Positions 8,820 to 18,031 are shown, numbered from the stretch's first letter. The stretch: 64,000 bases of DNA from Candidatus Pristimantibacillus lignocellulolyticus (GCA_023639215.1 CP097899.1:937501-1001500); one strand, 5' to 3'. Program-made: numbers and translations. Notes: generated by a model not told the origin, from the sequence alone.

Positions 8820-8833
8820 TGTTAACGCTTTCA
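8820..8833. promoter_or_regulatory. CcpA cre site upstream of the xylanase gene
   Basis: Read on the minus strand the 14 bases are TGAAAGCGTTAACA, a full match to the cre consensus TGWAANCGNTNWCA. It ends about 100 nt before the xylanase start codon. This predicts carbon catabolite repression of the xylanase by CcpA-HPr(Ser-P). The matching promoter elements were not confidently located. Confidence 0.8.
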
Positions 8834-8851
8834 TTGTCGCGGTACTATGAA

Positions 8852-8888
8852 GAATATGGGAAGACGGTAGATCCTTCTTTCCATATTC
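8852..8888 (+). promoter_or_regulatory. Stem-loop in xylanase upstream region
   Basis: GAATATGGGAAGA (8852-8864) pairs with TCTTTCCATATTC (8876-8888) with one G-T pair and an 11-nt loop. No T-run follows, so it is not a terminator. It may be an operator or an mRNA-stabilising 5' hairpin; the sequence alone does not decide. Confidence 0.45.
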
Positions 8889-8931
8889 TAATAGCTTTAT
8901 AAATTAAAATATTGGAAGGGGATTCAACTCA

Positions 8932-11900
8932 ATGGGTAAACGCTTCAAAAAAATGTTGATGTTGCTACTGACAGCCGCGCTAATCATTCCACAAGTATTT
9001 CAAGCGTCAGTTACGGAAGCAGCTACAGGAACGAACGTAGTTTATGAAATGCAGGCGGATGCTGGTATAAGCGGCGCCGCTATAGGCTCTGAGTTTGCTG
9101 GGACGGACTATCTTCAAAACAGCGGTGGTACACGCTCTATAGCGGATTATAACAACGGTAAATCTATTCATTTATCCACGAGAACCAACGATTACAACGG
9201 ATTGGACGTAAAATTGCAAGCGCTTTCCTTGACTGCAGGCGTTGAATATACTTTCGCGATAAGCGGGCACGTGGATAACGATGTGACTGTGCCGAGCAGT
9301 TCACAAATCGTTTTCAGCAACCCCAACGCATTCGGTCAGTTCAACAATTACCAATGGCTCGTCAATAACTTATTGACAACAGGTAATTTTGAACTTGAAT
9401 ACAAGGCTACCTTCTCAGCCTCCGATATCGCAGGACTGGCGAACAACTCGTATTTCCGTATTCAAACAAACGAAAATGGCAAAGAAGTTCCTTTTTTTGT
9501 AGACAACATCATTATAACTAAAGCAGCTCCAACTACAACCGAAGTTTATGAAATGCAGGCGGATACTGGTATAAGTGGAGCTGCAATAGGCTCTACGTTC
9601 AATAATACTGACAATCTTCAAAACAGTGGCGGTACCCCTACCATTGTAACGCAAGGAGATGGCAAGTCGATTTATGTGTCCGGGAGAGACGGTAATTGGC
9701 AAGGCGTAGACATCAGATTGAAATCGCTTGGCTTGATCACAGGTAAGGAGTATACGTTTACAGTAAGCGGGCATGTAGACAGCACTGAGAACGTGCCGAG
9801 CAATACGAGAATTGTTTTCAGCAATCCTAACCCTTGGGGACAATACAATCAATATCAAGATCTAGTTAGTACTTCCTTGATCGAAGGCAACTTTAACTTA
9901 GAATACAAGGTTGCCTTTACGGCTGACAACATTGCGAAGCTTGAAGCTGAACCTGCGGATCCGAATGCTCCACCATTGTTCCGCACTGCAACAAACGACG
10001 TTGCCAAAAATATTTCTTTTTATGTAGACAACATCATCATCACATCATCCGAGCAACAGACTATAGAAATACCCGAATGGGATCTTACCCTTGACTCGCT
10101 GCACGAGGCATATACTAATAACTTCTTAATAGGTAATGCCATTTCACCAAACCAGATCACGGATCCTGAATTCGCTGCTATGGTTAAGCTCCATTACAAC
10201 GTTATAACAGCAGAAAACGATATGAAGCCTCAGTACATGAGCCCATCAAAGGGCGTATATAACTACACTAACGCAGATACGTTAGTTGACTGGGCATTAG
10301 ACAACGACATTGCGGTTCATGGACATACGCTTGTCTGGCATTCGCAATCAGCGGACTGGCTGACTAAAGCCGCGGGCGGTGCACCACTCACTCGTACAGA
10401 TGCCAAAGCAAACCTTATAGAGTATATCGAAAATGTTGCGGGACACTACGCAGGCAAGGTCATCTCCTGGGATGTTGCTAACGAAGTCTTTGCCGATGGC
10501 GGCAGCTTCAACGGCGATTGGAAAGATAACTTGCGTAAAAACTCCCCTTGGTATTTAGCTTATGCTAACGGGCAAAATACAGCAGCGGGCGAGAGCGGCG
10601 CTGACTATATTTATGACGCGTTCGTACAGACGCGCCTAATCGACTCGGACGCTACTCTTTACTATAATGACTACAATGAAGAACAACAGACTAAGCGCGA
10701 AGCGATTGCAGCAATGGTCGAGGATCTTAATGAGAAGTGGAAATCAGACGACCGAAATACTGAACCTGCCCGTCTGTTAATCGAAGGGATCGGTATGCAG
10801 TCCCATTACAACATCAATTCCCTAAATATTGAGACTGTAGAGAATGCGATTAAGCGCTTTATCGAAACAGGCGCAAAAGTTACTGTTTCCGAACTTGATA
10901 TTCCGGCTAGCGATTATGATAACCGCACTACTCCGCTCACTGCGGCAGAGAAAGTCGTGCAAGCACAGCTGTATGCGCAGCTATTCCAAATTTATAACAA
11001 ATACGCTGACTCTATTGAGCGTATCACCATTTGGGGCACAGCTGACCCGATAAGCTGGCGTGGCGCTGGTCACCCACTGCTCTTCGACAGACTGTATGCA
11101 GCTAAACCGGCTTACTACGCGGTCATTGACCCTGAGGGATATTTGATTGAAAACCCTCTGCCCGTACCACAAGAAATTCCTGTAGCAGATGCCGTGCCAG
11201 GCACTGCCGTAATTGACGGTGAAAAGGATCAATCCTGGGCAAACGCACCTGTGATTAACGTAAACACAATTCCGAACGGCCAGACGGAACAAGGCGCAAC
11301 TGCAGAAGTCAGAACGCTGTGGGATGACCAATTCTTGTATGTATATGTTGATGTAGCTGATTCCGAGCTTAATAATTCGTCCCCGAACGAATGGGAGCAG
11401 GATTCCGTTGAAGTATTCCTGAGTGAGACCATGCATAAGGGCGCGGAATACAAAATCGGCGATGGCCAATACCGAGTAAGCTACGAGGGCAACGAGTCTT
11501 TCAAATCCAGTAGTATGAGCGAAGGATTCGAATCTTCTGCAAAAATAGTCGATAGTGGTTATGTCGTGGAAATGAAAATACCGTTCCGTGTCATCACCCC
11601 TGAGACGGATAAAGTAGTCGGATTTGACGTACAGATTAACGATGCTTCTGCTATTAATTCAAGAAAACTTACTGTCTGGAGCGATTTGAAAGCTAATGGC
11701 TACAACTCAACCGAAAACTGGGGAGAACTGACTCTCGCTAAGACGCCTACATCTACTGGGCCATCCACCCCAATCGTGAATATACCGAGTGAGCCTATTA
11801 TTAAACAAGAGAATGGTATCATTACGATAAAACCGATTGTACAAGTGAAAGACGGAGTAGCGGTGGCAAGCATCTCCAATAACAGCTTGAATAAAGCTTT

Positions 11901-12978
11901 GGAACAAGCATCAGCAAATGTAAACAGCAAGAAGCAAGTTACTGTAGATATCTCTGCCCAATCAGGTGCTACTACTTATGAAGTGCAACTTCCAACTTCA
12001 CAATTGAAAGATACCGGTACTACCGTAATCTCTATTAAGACAGAGTATGGTAAGATCGATCTTCCAGGTAACATGCTAGCCAATACGAACGTCGGAAACT
12101 CTGAGTTCGTGACTATTCGCTTGGGCAAAGCTTCAACTACTGGACTTAGCAACGAAGTTCGCGAGCAAATCGGTGGTAGACCTGTCATTAATCTAGAAAT
12201 TTTGATCGGCGGCAAAGTCGTTGCTTGGAACAATCCGAACACGCCTGTAACGGTATCTCTTCCTTACACGCCTTCGGCAACAGAATTGCAAAATCCGGAT
12301 CAAATCGTCGTATGGTACATCGATGCCAATGGTAATCTGTCCACGATAAAGAACGGACGTTATGATACGGCAACCAAATCAGTTGTGTTCCAAACAACAC
12401 ACTTTAGCACCTATGCAACAGCATACGTGAACAACACGTTCATCGATCTTCAATCTGTACCTTGGGCCAAGCAAGCAATAGAAGCAATGGCTGCACGCGA
12501 TATTATTAAGGGCACTGGCAATAACAGTTTCTCTCCTACATCTTCCATTTCAAGAGCGGACTTTATCGCACTTCTTATAAGAGGATTGGAACTGCAAGGC
12601 AACGGTAGCGATGTTGCGATGTTCAGCGATGTGCCGACGAACGCATATTATTATGAAGAATTGGCGATCGCCAAGGAATTGGGAATTGCAACAGGCTTTG
12701 GCGATAACTCATTTATGCCAAGCAATAGTATATCCCGTCAAGATATGATGGTACTGACAACACGTGCGCTAGCAGCAGCTGGCAAAGGTATAACAAGTAG
12801 CTCAGTTTCCTTAAGCAACTATTCTGACGCTTCAACAATTTCCAACTACGCGAAGAATAGTGCTGCTTTACTCGTCGAGCAAGGCATCATTAATGGCAAA
12901 AACGGAATGATTGCTCCAAACGATCAGCTGACCCGCGCTGAGGCAGCTATCATATTGTATCGCATCTGGAATCTGTAA
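8932..12978 (+). CDS. Secreted multidomain GH10 endo-1,4-beta-xylanase with CBM22-like, CBM9 and SLH domains
   Basis: 1348 residues. Signal peptide 1-31 (cut after VTEAA). Two related CBM22/CBM4_9-like modules at about 35-197 and 203-372, each opening with VYEMQAD and closing with FxVDNIIIT. GH10 catalytic domain about 382-735, with acid/base E518 in WDVANEVF and nucleophile E654 in TVSELDI, plus the GHTLVWH motif (464-470). A CBM9 module about 745-937, an unassigned beta-rich region 950-1160, and three SLH domains from about 1170 to the end. It should hydrolyse xylan while bound to the wall polymer. GGAAGGGG precedes the ATG. One hand-counted line (10321-10380) is 36/60 G+C against 22/60 at 36301-36360, suggesting different origin or selection. 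Confidence 0.96.
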   Translation: MGKRFKKMLMLLLTAALIIPQVFQASVTEAATGTNVVYEMQADAGISGAAIGSEFAGTDYLQNSGGTRSIADYNNGKSIHLSTRTNDYNGLDVKLQALSLTAGVEYTFAISGHVDNDVTVPSSSQIVFSNPNAFGQFNNYQWLVNNLLTTGNFELEYKATFSASDIAGLANNSYFRIQTNENGKEVPFFVDNIIITKAAPTTTEVYEMQADTGISGAAIGSTFNNTDNLQNSGGTPTIVTQGDGKSIYVSGRDGNWQGVDIRLKSLGLITGKEYTFTVSGHVDSTENVPSNTRIVFSNPNPWGQYNQYQDLVSTSLIEGNFNLEYKVAFTADNIAKLEAEPADPNAPPLFRTATNDVAKNISFYVDNIIITSSEQQTIEIPEWDLTLDSLHEAYTNNFLIGNAISPNQITDPEFAAMVKLHYNVITAENDMKPQYMSPSKGVYNYTNADTLVDWALDNDIAVHGHTLVWHSQSADWLTKAAGGAPLTRTDAKANLIEYIENVAGHYAGKVISWDVANEVFADGGSFNGDWKDNLRKNSPWYLAYANGQNTAAGESGADYIYDAFVQTRLIDSDATLYYNDYNEEQQTKREAIAAMVEDLNEKWKSDDRNTEPARLLIEGIGMQSHYNINSLNIETVENAIKRFIETGAKVTVSELDIPASDYDNRTTPLTAAEKVVQAQLYAQLFQIYNKYADSIERITIWGTADPISWRGAGHPLLFDRLYAAKPAYYAVIDPEGYLIENPLPVPQEIPVADAVPGTAVIDGEKDQSWANAPVINVNTIPNGQTEQGATAEVRTLWDDQFLYVYVDVADSELNNSSPNEWEQDSVEVFLSETMHKGAEYKIGDGQYRVSYEGNESFKSSSMSEGFESSAKIVDSGYVVEMKIPFRVITPETDKVVGFDVQINDASAINSRKLTVWSDLKANGYNSTENWGELTLAKTPTSTGPSTPIVNIPSEPIIKQENGIITIKPIVQVKDGVAVASISNNSLNKALEQASANVNSKKQVTVDISAQSGATTYEVQLPTSQLKDTGTTVISIKTEYGKIDLPGNMLANTNVGNSEFVTIRLGKASTTGLSNEVREQIGGRPVINLEILIGGKVVAWNNPNTPVTVSLPYTPSATELQNPDQIVVWYIDANGNLSTIKNGRYDTATKSVVFQTTHFSTYATAYVNNTFIDLQSVPWAKQAIEAMAARDIIKGTGNNSFSPTSSISRADFIALLIRGLELQGNGSDVAMFSDVPTNAYYYEELAIAKELGIATGFGDNSFMPSNSISRQDMMVLTTRALAAAGKGITSSSVSLSNYSDASTISNYAKNSAALLVEQGIINGKNGMIAPNDQLTRAEAAIILYRIWNL

Positions 12979-12983
12979 TAGCA

Positions 12984-13014
12984 AAGGGCTATTGGATTAT
13001 ATCCAATAGCCCTT
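12984..13014 (+). terminator. Rho-independent terminator of the xylanase gene
   Basis: A perfect 14-bp stem (AAGGGCTATTGGAT with ATCCAATAGCCCTT) and a 3-nt loop start 5 nt after the stop codon. The following CCTTTA is a weak U-tract. Confidence 0.85.
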
Positions 13015-13158
13015 CCTTTAATTTAATTAATGTTGTTATATATTTATTACATCAAGTAGTAACTCAAATACCCCATCCATATTTTTGGACAGGGTTGATC
13101 AGGGTAGATGCATATGATAGCTGTGAAACTCTACATCACGCTAAGCAAACCCAAGTAT

Positions 13159-13398
13159 TTACTTCGTTACTTTATTCGTTTGAGCAATATGTTCAATCTC
13201 ACTTTTCAAGAGAAGATAGCGGTGTACGCTTCTTGAAATAGGAACTTTAGTCAAGCGGTTTTTTTCCACATAAAGCTTCATATGGTCTTTGGAAAGGCCA
13301 AGAATTTTACCTGCCTCCATAACCGTAAGTACTGCTTCCCTACTAGTTTCATTAAACGTAGTCTTTACCTTTTGATTCCAGTCCTCAAAAACCTGCAT
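13159..13398 (-). CDS. Small helix-turn-helix protein (excisionase/MerR-like DNA-binding)
   Basis: 79 residues. Residues 22-72 (TVMEAGKILGLSKDHMKLYV, then a basic wing ending in HRYLLLKSEIEHI) form a compact winged helix of the HTH_17/excisionase type that binds DNA or, in some bacteria, marks an integrase remnant. No integrase or recombinase gene is adjacent. GAGAGG lies 8 nt before the ATG. It faces the tandem repeat array that starts about 100 bp upstream of its start codon. Function is unknown. Confidence 0.65.
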   Translation of the reverse strand: MQVFEDWNQKVKTTFNETSREAVLTVMEAGKILGLSKDHMKLYVEKNRLTKVPISRSVHRYLLLKSEIEHIAQTNKVTK

Positions 13399-13499
13399 AT
13401 TAGCGCCCTCTCATTCTTCTTCATGCTGAACACTCTTCATTATACCATGGAAATAGGTGTTAAACTTAAAATGCTACTATTTCATATATTTTCCGCAAC

Positions 13500-14132
13500 A
13501 TATTCGACGCCGACTAAGCTACGTTAGCACAATTATCGTGATCACGAGCGGATGTTTTGAATTACCTCTTAAAATGAAGGTTCAAAACATTCGCTTGTCA
13601 GCACCAAGAAGATGACCGACAGCGAAAACGAGTAGCACAGCGTACGTTTTGTGTACGTGAGCACACGCAGGCTTTCGCAGGGGAGGCATATTTGACGCCG
13701 ACTAAGCTACGTTAGCACAATCATCGTGATCACGAGCGGATGTTTTGAATTACCTCTTAAAATGAAGGTTCAAAACATTCGCTTGTCAGCACCAAGAAGA
13801 TGACCGATAGCGAAAACGAGTAGCACAGCGTACGTTTTGTGTACGTGAGCACACGCAGGCTTTCGATGGGGAGGCATATTCGACGCCGACTAAGCTACGT
13901 TAGCACAATTATCGTGATCACGAGCGGATGTTTTGAATTACCTCTTAAAATGAAGGTTCAAAACATTCGCTTGTCAGCACCAAGAAGATGACCGACAGCG
14001 AAAACGAGTAGCACAGCGTACGTTTTGTGTACGTGAGCACACGCAGGCTTTCGATGGGGAGGCATATTCGACGCCGACTAAGCTACGTTAGCACAATCAT
14101 CGTGATCACGAGTGGATGTTTTGAATTACCTC
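13500..14132. repeat. 188-bp tandem repeat array, 3.4 copies
   Basis: Copies start at 13500, 13688, 13876 and 14064 with an exact 188-bp period; the last is cut after about 69 bp, 4 nt before the tyrS stop codon. Copies are almost identical. Each unit holds several dyads: GCTACGTTAGC, the 12-bp palindrome TCGTGATCACGA, a 14-bp stem GCGGATGTTTTGAA/TTCAAAACATTCGC with a 19-nt loop, and CGTAC/GTACG around GTTTTGT. Copies 1 and 3 share AATTATCG where copies 2 and 4 have AATCATCG, as expected if a two-unit block was duplicated. No long open frame runs through the unit. A diverged copy of the first 60 bp is at 38581-38641. Confidence 0.95.
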
Positions 14133-14136
14133 TACA

Positions 14137-15396
14137 TTAGGTTAATTTTACAAGACTGTAATTCTTCTTCCCCTTACGAATAATAATGAAGCGTCCGCCA
14201 ATTGCGTGATCAGCAGTAACAGTAAATTCTACATCTGCTACTTTCTCACCATTCATCGAGATCGCACCTTTTGTAATATCTTCACGTGCTTGACGTTTAG
14301 ATGGCTCAATACCGATATCAACTAACCAGTCAATAATATTTTTAGATTCTTTATCTACTGTGAATGTTGGCATCTCTTTGAAGCCTTGTTCAATTTCATC
14401 AGCAGTTAGTGAACGAATATCTCCACTGAATAATGCTGCAGTAATGCGCTTAGCTTGTTCTAGCATCTCATCACCGTGTACAAACTTCGTCATTTCTTCC
14501 GCTAATGCTTTTTGTGCTTCACGTTTATGAGGCTCAGTTTGAACTTTCTCAGCTAAAGATTCAACAGTCTCTTTATCTAAGAACGTGAAGTATTTCAAAT
14601 ATTTCACAACATCACGATCATCTGTATTCGCCCAGAATTGGTAGAATTCGAACGGTGTTGTTTTATTAGGATCAAGCCAAATCGCTCCACCAGCTGTTTT
14701 ACCGAATTTCGTGCCATCAGCTTTCAACATTAATGGAATTGTAAGGCCAAATGCTTTCGCTTCAGATCCTTCTTTTTTACGAATTAGGTCAAGTCCACTT
14801 GTAATGTTACCCCATTGATCTGAACCACCAATTTGAAGCTGAACGTCTTCATTCTGGAATAGATGCAAGTAATCAAGTGACTGTAGAATTTGGTACGCAA
14901 ATTCAGTGAATGAGATACCACTATCAAGTCTGCTTGATACAACATCTTTGGCAAGCATTGTATTAATGCTAAAGTTTTTACCGTAATCACGTAAGAAATC
15001 AATCACATTGATTTTATGTGTCCAGTCGTAGTTATTAACCATACGAACTTGGTTGTCTCCATCAGTTACAAATAGTCTTTTCATTTGTGCTGTTAGTGCC
15101 TCAACGTTAGCTTGAACTTCCTCCAATGTTTGCAAAGAACGTTCAGATTGACGACCACTTGGATCACCAATTGTACCTGTTGCACCACCAATTAGAATAA
15201 CTGGACGGTGTCCTGCCAATTGGAATCTTTTCAGCATCATAAATGGAATCAAATGTCCGATATGCATACTGTCACCTGTTGGATCTACACCGCAATAAAG
15301 TGAAACTGCCTTTTCTTTAGTTAATTCACGTAAACCTTCAGCATCAGTCTGTTGGTTAATCGCTTCGCGCCATTCTAATTCGTCAATAATATTCAT
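14137..15396 (-). CDS. tyrS: Tyrosyl-tRNA synthetase
   Basis: 419 residues, the normal TyrRS length. Class I catalytic motifs are present: MHIGH (44-48) and the KMSKS equivalent KFGKT (230-234). Tyrosine pocket sequences such as YCGVDPTGDS (34-43) and GGSDQWGN (190-197) are also seen. The C-terminal 65 residues form an S4 RNA-binding domain. It charges tRNA-Tyr in the cytoplasm. The ATG is preceded by AAGGGAGATG. Regulation is visible: a sigma-A promoter and a T-box leader occupy the 390 bp upstream, so expression rises when tRNA-Tyr is uncharged. The 3' end abuts the 188-bp repeat array with no separate terminator. Confidence 0.98.
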   Translation of the reverse strand: MNIIDELEWREAINQQTDAEGLRELTKEKAVSLYCGVDPTGDSMHIGHLIPFMMLKRFQLAGHRPVILIGGATGTIGDPSGRQSERSLQTLEEVQANVEALTAQMKRLFVTDGDNQVRMVNNYDWTHKINVIDFLRDYGKNFSINTMLAKDVVSSRLDSGISFTEFAYQILQSLDYLHLFQNEDVQLQIGGSDQWGNITSGLDLIRKKEGSEAKAFGLTIPLMLKADGTKFGKTAGGAIWLDPNKTTPFEFYQFWANTDDRDVVKYLKYFTFLDKETVESLAEKVQTEPHKREAQKALAEEMTKFVHGDEMLEQAKRITAALFSGDIRSLTADEIEQGFKEMPTFTVDKESKNIIDWLVDIGIEPSKRQAREDITKGAISMNGEKVADVEFTVTADHAIGGRFIIIRKGKKNYSLVKLT

Positions 15397-15481
15397 TCAT
15401 TACATCTCCCTTGTATATGGTTTTTTTCACAACACTTTTACAATAATTCGCACTAATTAGATCATATTAGCCAATTTTAAA

Positions 15482-15745
15482 AACAAAAAATCGCCCCTCG
15501 TCTATTGTAGACATAGGGACGATTGAATTAACCGTGTTACCACCCAAATTGCACGATGATCATATACATCATCATTCGTGCCACTCTAAGCGAATTATCG
15601 TTCGCTTACTCCGCTTGGCATTACCCAAGATACTCCAGAGTGTAATTCACATGCCTTGTATGTGCTAAGTTCCATCACCCCTTAGCTTTCTGTAACATGG
15701 ACAAGGTTGTTACTGCGCTCTTTCAACGTATAAATACTATTAGAT
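15482..15745 (-). ncRNA. T-box leader of tyrS (tRNA-Tyr-sensing riboswitch)
   Basis: On the minus strand the conserved T-box TGGGTGGTAACACGG lies at 15546-15532. It is followed by a terminator stem (15524-15508 with 15504-15489) and a TTTTTTGTTT run. Upstream is a long stem I with a GCTAAG/CTTAGC apical helix. The 3' side of stem I contains GTGAATTACACTC, in which UAC followed by A fits a tyrosine specifier codon. Binding of uncharged tRNA-Tyr to the T-box should favour the antiterminator. The 5' boundary is estimated from the promoter. Confidence 0.93.
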
Positions 15746-15752
15746 TACAGAC

Positions 15753-15782
15753 AGTATATCCGAAATGTAAAATCATTGTCAA
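15753..15782 (-). promoter_or_regulatory. Sigma-A promoter of tyrS
   Basis: On the minus strand: TTGACA (15782-15777), an 18-bp spacer, then TATACT (15758-15753). It lies just upstream of the T-box leader. Confidence 0.8.
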
Positions 15783-15908
15783 TATAAAGACTATAACCAT
15801 AATCTTGGTCAAACATACTTTTTAATATTTACACACATAATGTGGACAAACATGGTGACAAGTCCGCTCCTCTATACATATGAATATTAGAGAGGGGAGG
15901 ATTAGAAA

Positions 15909-16664
15909 ATGACATATGTGAGTAGAACAATTAAAAGTAAATGGCTCAAGACAAAGTGGTTATTAGAACATCGAGAGTTAAGTAAATATGTACCTCATAC
16001 CACGCTATTCAACAAATCAAATCTTGATATGATGTTATCTAGGTATTCTACTGTTTATTTCAAGCCAACAGAAGGTACTGGAGGATTTGGTATTATTAGA
16101 ATTGATACCAATGAAAACGGCTACCATACACAATACAATTCAGAAAAAAACCAATTTTCTACAACAGAGGGTTTATTCCAACATTTATTTTTATTTGCTA
16201 ATGATTACTCATTTATACTACAAAAAGGAATAGATCTAACTAAGGTCAATAATAATCCTTTCGATGTCAGAGTAATGGTTCAAAAAACAAATAAAGGTAG
16301 TTGGGTGAGTTCTGCTGTTTCAGTGAAAATTGGACAATCCGGAAAAGTAGTTACTAATTATCATCAAGGTGGGAAACTAGCCTTTTTCCATGAAACTATG
16401 TTAGGCGCTGGGTTTGATGCTTACACGACAGAAAATATCGATGGTCTATTACAAAATATTGGTGTTACCACTGGAGAGCATTTTGAGCATTATTATAATG
16501 ACTTCAAAGAACTAGCACTTGATGTAGCGATAGATTCCACTGGTTACCCTTGGATTCTCGAGGTAAATACACGACCACAAATTGCCCCATTAAAAACATT
16601 GAATGATCAAACACTTTATCATAGAGCACTTTCATATGCTAAGCAATACGGAAGAACTAAGTAA
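15909..16664 (+). CDS. YheC/YheD family ATP-grasp protein (spore-coat associated type)
   Basis: 251 residues, shorter than the 360-450 residue B. subtilis YheC/YheD because it lacks their N-terminal extension. VYFKPTEGTGGFGIIRI (about 50-66) is the glycine-rich ATP-grasp loop with its lysine, and PWILEVNTRP near residue 218 holds the metal-binding Glu and Asn. The family is linked to endospore coat or cortex material in Bacillus, where its ligase substrate is unknown. A GGGGAGG site lies 8 nt before the ATG. It is monocistronic and closed by a terminator. Confidence 0.85.
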   Translation: MTYVSRTIKSKWLKTKWLLEHRELSKYVPHTTLFNKSNLDMMLSRYSTVYFKPTEGTGGFGIIRIDTNENGYHTQYNSEKNQFSTTEGLFQHLFLFANDYSFILQKGIDLTKVNNNPFDVRVMVQKTNKGSWVSSAVSVKIGQSGKVVTNYHQGGKLAFFHETMLGAGFDAYTTENIDGLLQNIGVTTGEHFEHYYNDFKELALDVAIDSTGYPWILEVNTRPQIAPLKTLNDQTLYHRALSYAKQYGRTK

Positions 16665-16679
16665 ATAGCTACACTTGAC

Positions 16680-16725
16680 GTGCATGTCCCTTTGTTACTT
16701 TCTAGCAATATGGACATGCACTTTT
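16680..16725 (+). terminator. Terminator after the YheC-like gene
   Basis: GTGCATGTCC (16680-16689) pairs with GGACATGCAC (16712-16721), followed by TTTT. The rest of the interval to 16961 shows no open frame or other element. Confidence 0.8.
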
Positions 16726-16961
16726 ACGAGAACTGGACTTCACAAGTTCGCTACCTATTCAATGTTGAACAACCCCCATAATATGAAAGCTAAGTAAATA
16801 GATGCATGCTGTAGGTTTCTTTAGGCACAATATGACCATAGATCAAGTAGTGCTCTATCTTCTCGGTTTTCGAATGTCTACTTTTTTGAACATGCCTATT
16901 GAAATGTTTTCTGCTATGATCATGAAAGAACTTACATAACTACATATAAGGAATGAAAAAT

Positions 16962-17930
16962 ATGAATACCAATACATTGTCACACGAAATTAAGCCATAT
17001 GACGTTAGTAGCTGTATCATCCATTACGGTGGAGAAATCATATATCATTATGAAAAATCACTTCATGCATCTTCTAAACTAATGCCAATTAACTCATGCA
17101 CGAAAAGTATTGTTTCTGCGCTATTCTGTATTGCTATGGATCAACAGTTAATCCCTTCACCGAACACACGCATTACTCAGTTTTTCCCGCAGTTGCAACA
17201 TGATCAAGATATGCGAAAACAAACGATTACTTTAGAGCATTTACTAACTCTTACAGCAGGATTTCATTGGACTGAATTTGGAGGAACTAATTCTTTTCCA
17301 AAAATGACTAGATCCTCGGATTGGATAACGTATGTGCTCCAGCAACCGATATCTGATGAACCTGGAACCGTTATGGTCTACAATTCTGGTGTTTCACAAT
17401 TACTAGCTGCAATACTCGTTCAGTCTACAGGGATGAGCATAACTCAATACGCCGATACTCATCTATTCGGCCCACTTGGCATTGAACAATACGATTGGAA
17501 AATTGACCCTCAAGGGATTCATACTGGTGGGTATGGATTGCAACTTTCTGCATACGATATGCTGAAGTTTGGACTGCTTTACTTAAATAAGGGAGTATGG
17601 AGTCATAAGAGGCTTATTTCTGAAAAGATGGTTAGTCATTCTACTCGAGCCTCTATTGCTGTAAATCCACCTGAGCGTGGTTTCTACGGTTGGCATTGGT
17701 GGTCTGATTCCGTTCCTGTAAAGAGCATAACTGGAGAGTCTATTATAAGTGACCTACACTATTATTATGCTAGAGGATTTGGTGGGCAATTTATTATTAT
17801 TGTTCCAACATTAGATGCCGTCATCGTATTAACTCGTGAGCAACGTAAGAAAGGTTTATCACCGTTAGATTTCTTCCGTATACATATCGCTACTATGCTA
17901 ATGTCTCATCATCATGCTTCAACATTGTAG
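16962..17930 (+). CDS. Serine hydrolase, class C beta-lactamase-like fold
   Basis: About 322 residues. The catalytic SxxK is SCTK (NSCTKSIVSALF, about residue 45), YNSG about 100 residues later is the second-motif tyrosine, and GFGGQF near the C-terminus corresponds to the third motif. The family includes esterases, D-aminopeptidases and penicillin-binding-protein relatives. There is no signal peptide, which argues for an intracellular esterase rather than an antibiotic-degrading enzyme. Start: ATG at 16953 touches the AAGGA site, while the in-frame ATG at 16962 lies 9 nt from it and is preferred. Substrate unknown. Confidence 0.85.
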   Translation: MNTNTLSHEIKPYDVSSCIIHYGGEIIYHYEKSLHASSKLMPINSCTKSIVSALFCIAMDQQLIPSPNTRITQFFPQLQHDQDMRKQTITLEHLLTLTAGFHWTEFGGTNSFPKMTRSSDWITYVLQQPISDEPGTVMVYNSGVSQLLAAILVQSTGMSITQYADTHLFGPLGIEQYDWKIDPQGIHTGGYGLQLSAYDMLKFGLLYLNKGVWSHKRLISEKMVSHSTRASIAVNPPERGFYGWHWWSDSVPVKSITGESIISDLHYYYARGFGGQFIIIVPTLDAVIVLTREQRKKGLSPLDFFRIHIATMLMSHHHASTL

Positions 17931-17971
17931 TAGTAATAATCTATCTGTCAAAGACATTCTACTCCTTAAAT

Positions 17972-18000
17972 TTGAACTATAACACGATAGACAGTATAAT
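17972..18000 (+). promoter_or_regulatory. Sigma-A promoter of the MarR gene
   Basis: TTGAAC (17972-17977), a 17-bp spacer, and a perfect TATAAT (17995-18000), 106 nt before the marR-type start codon. Confidence 0.8.
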
Positions 18001-18005
18001 CGTAT

Positions 18006-18031
18006 ATTATAATGAGGATACTCATTATAAT
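18006..18031. promoter_or_regulatory. Perfect inverted repeat, likely MarR operator
   Basis: ATTATAATGAG and CTCATTATAAT form an 11-bp perfect dyad with a 4-bp centre. It begins 6 nt after the -10 box and so covers the expected transcription start, the usual place for an autorepressor operator of a dimeric MarR protein. Confidence 0.75.

Noticed and set aside
11229..11469. Minus-strand open frames inside the xylanase gene
   Set aside because: Shadows of the higher-G+C coding strand; no ribosome sites and no motifs.
13500..14132. CRISPR array
   Set aside because: Units are 188 bp and directly abutting with no variable spacers and no cas genes nearby.
13159..14136. Integrated mobile element (excisionase-like gene plus repeats)
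   Set aside because: No integrase, transposase or flanking target duplication could be found; the HTH protein alone is not enough.
16962..17930. Beta-lactamase resistance gene
   Set aside because: SxxK hydrolase of the broad esterase/PBP-like group without a signal peptide; no evidence of antibiotic hydrolysis.
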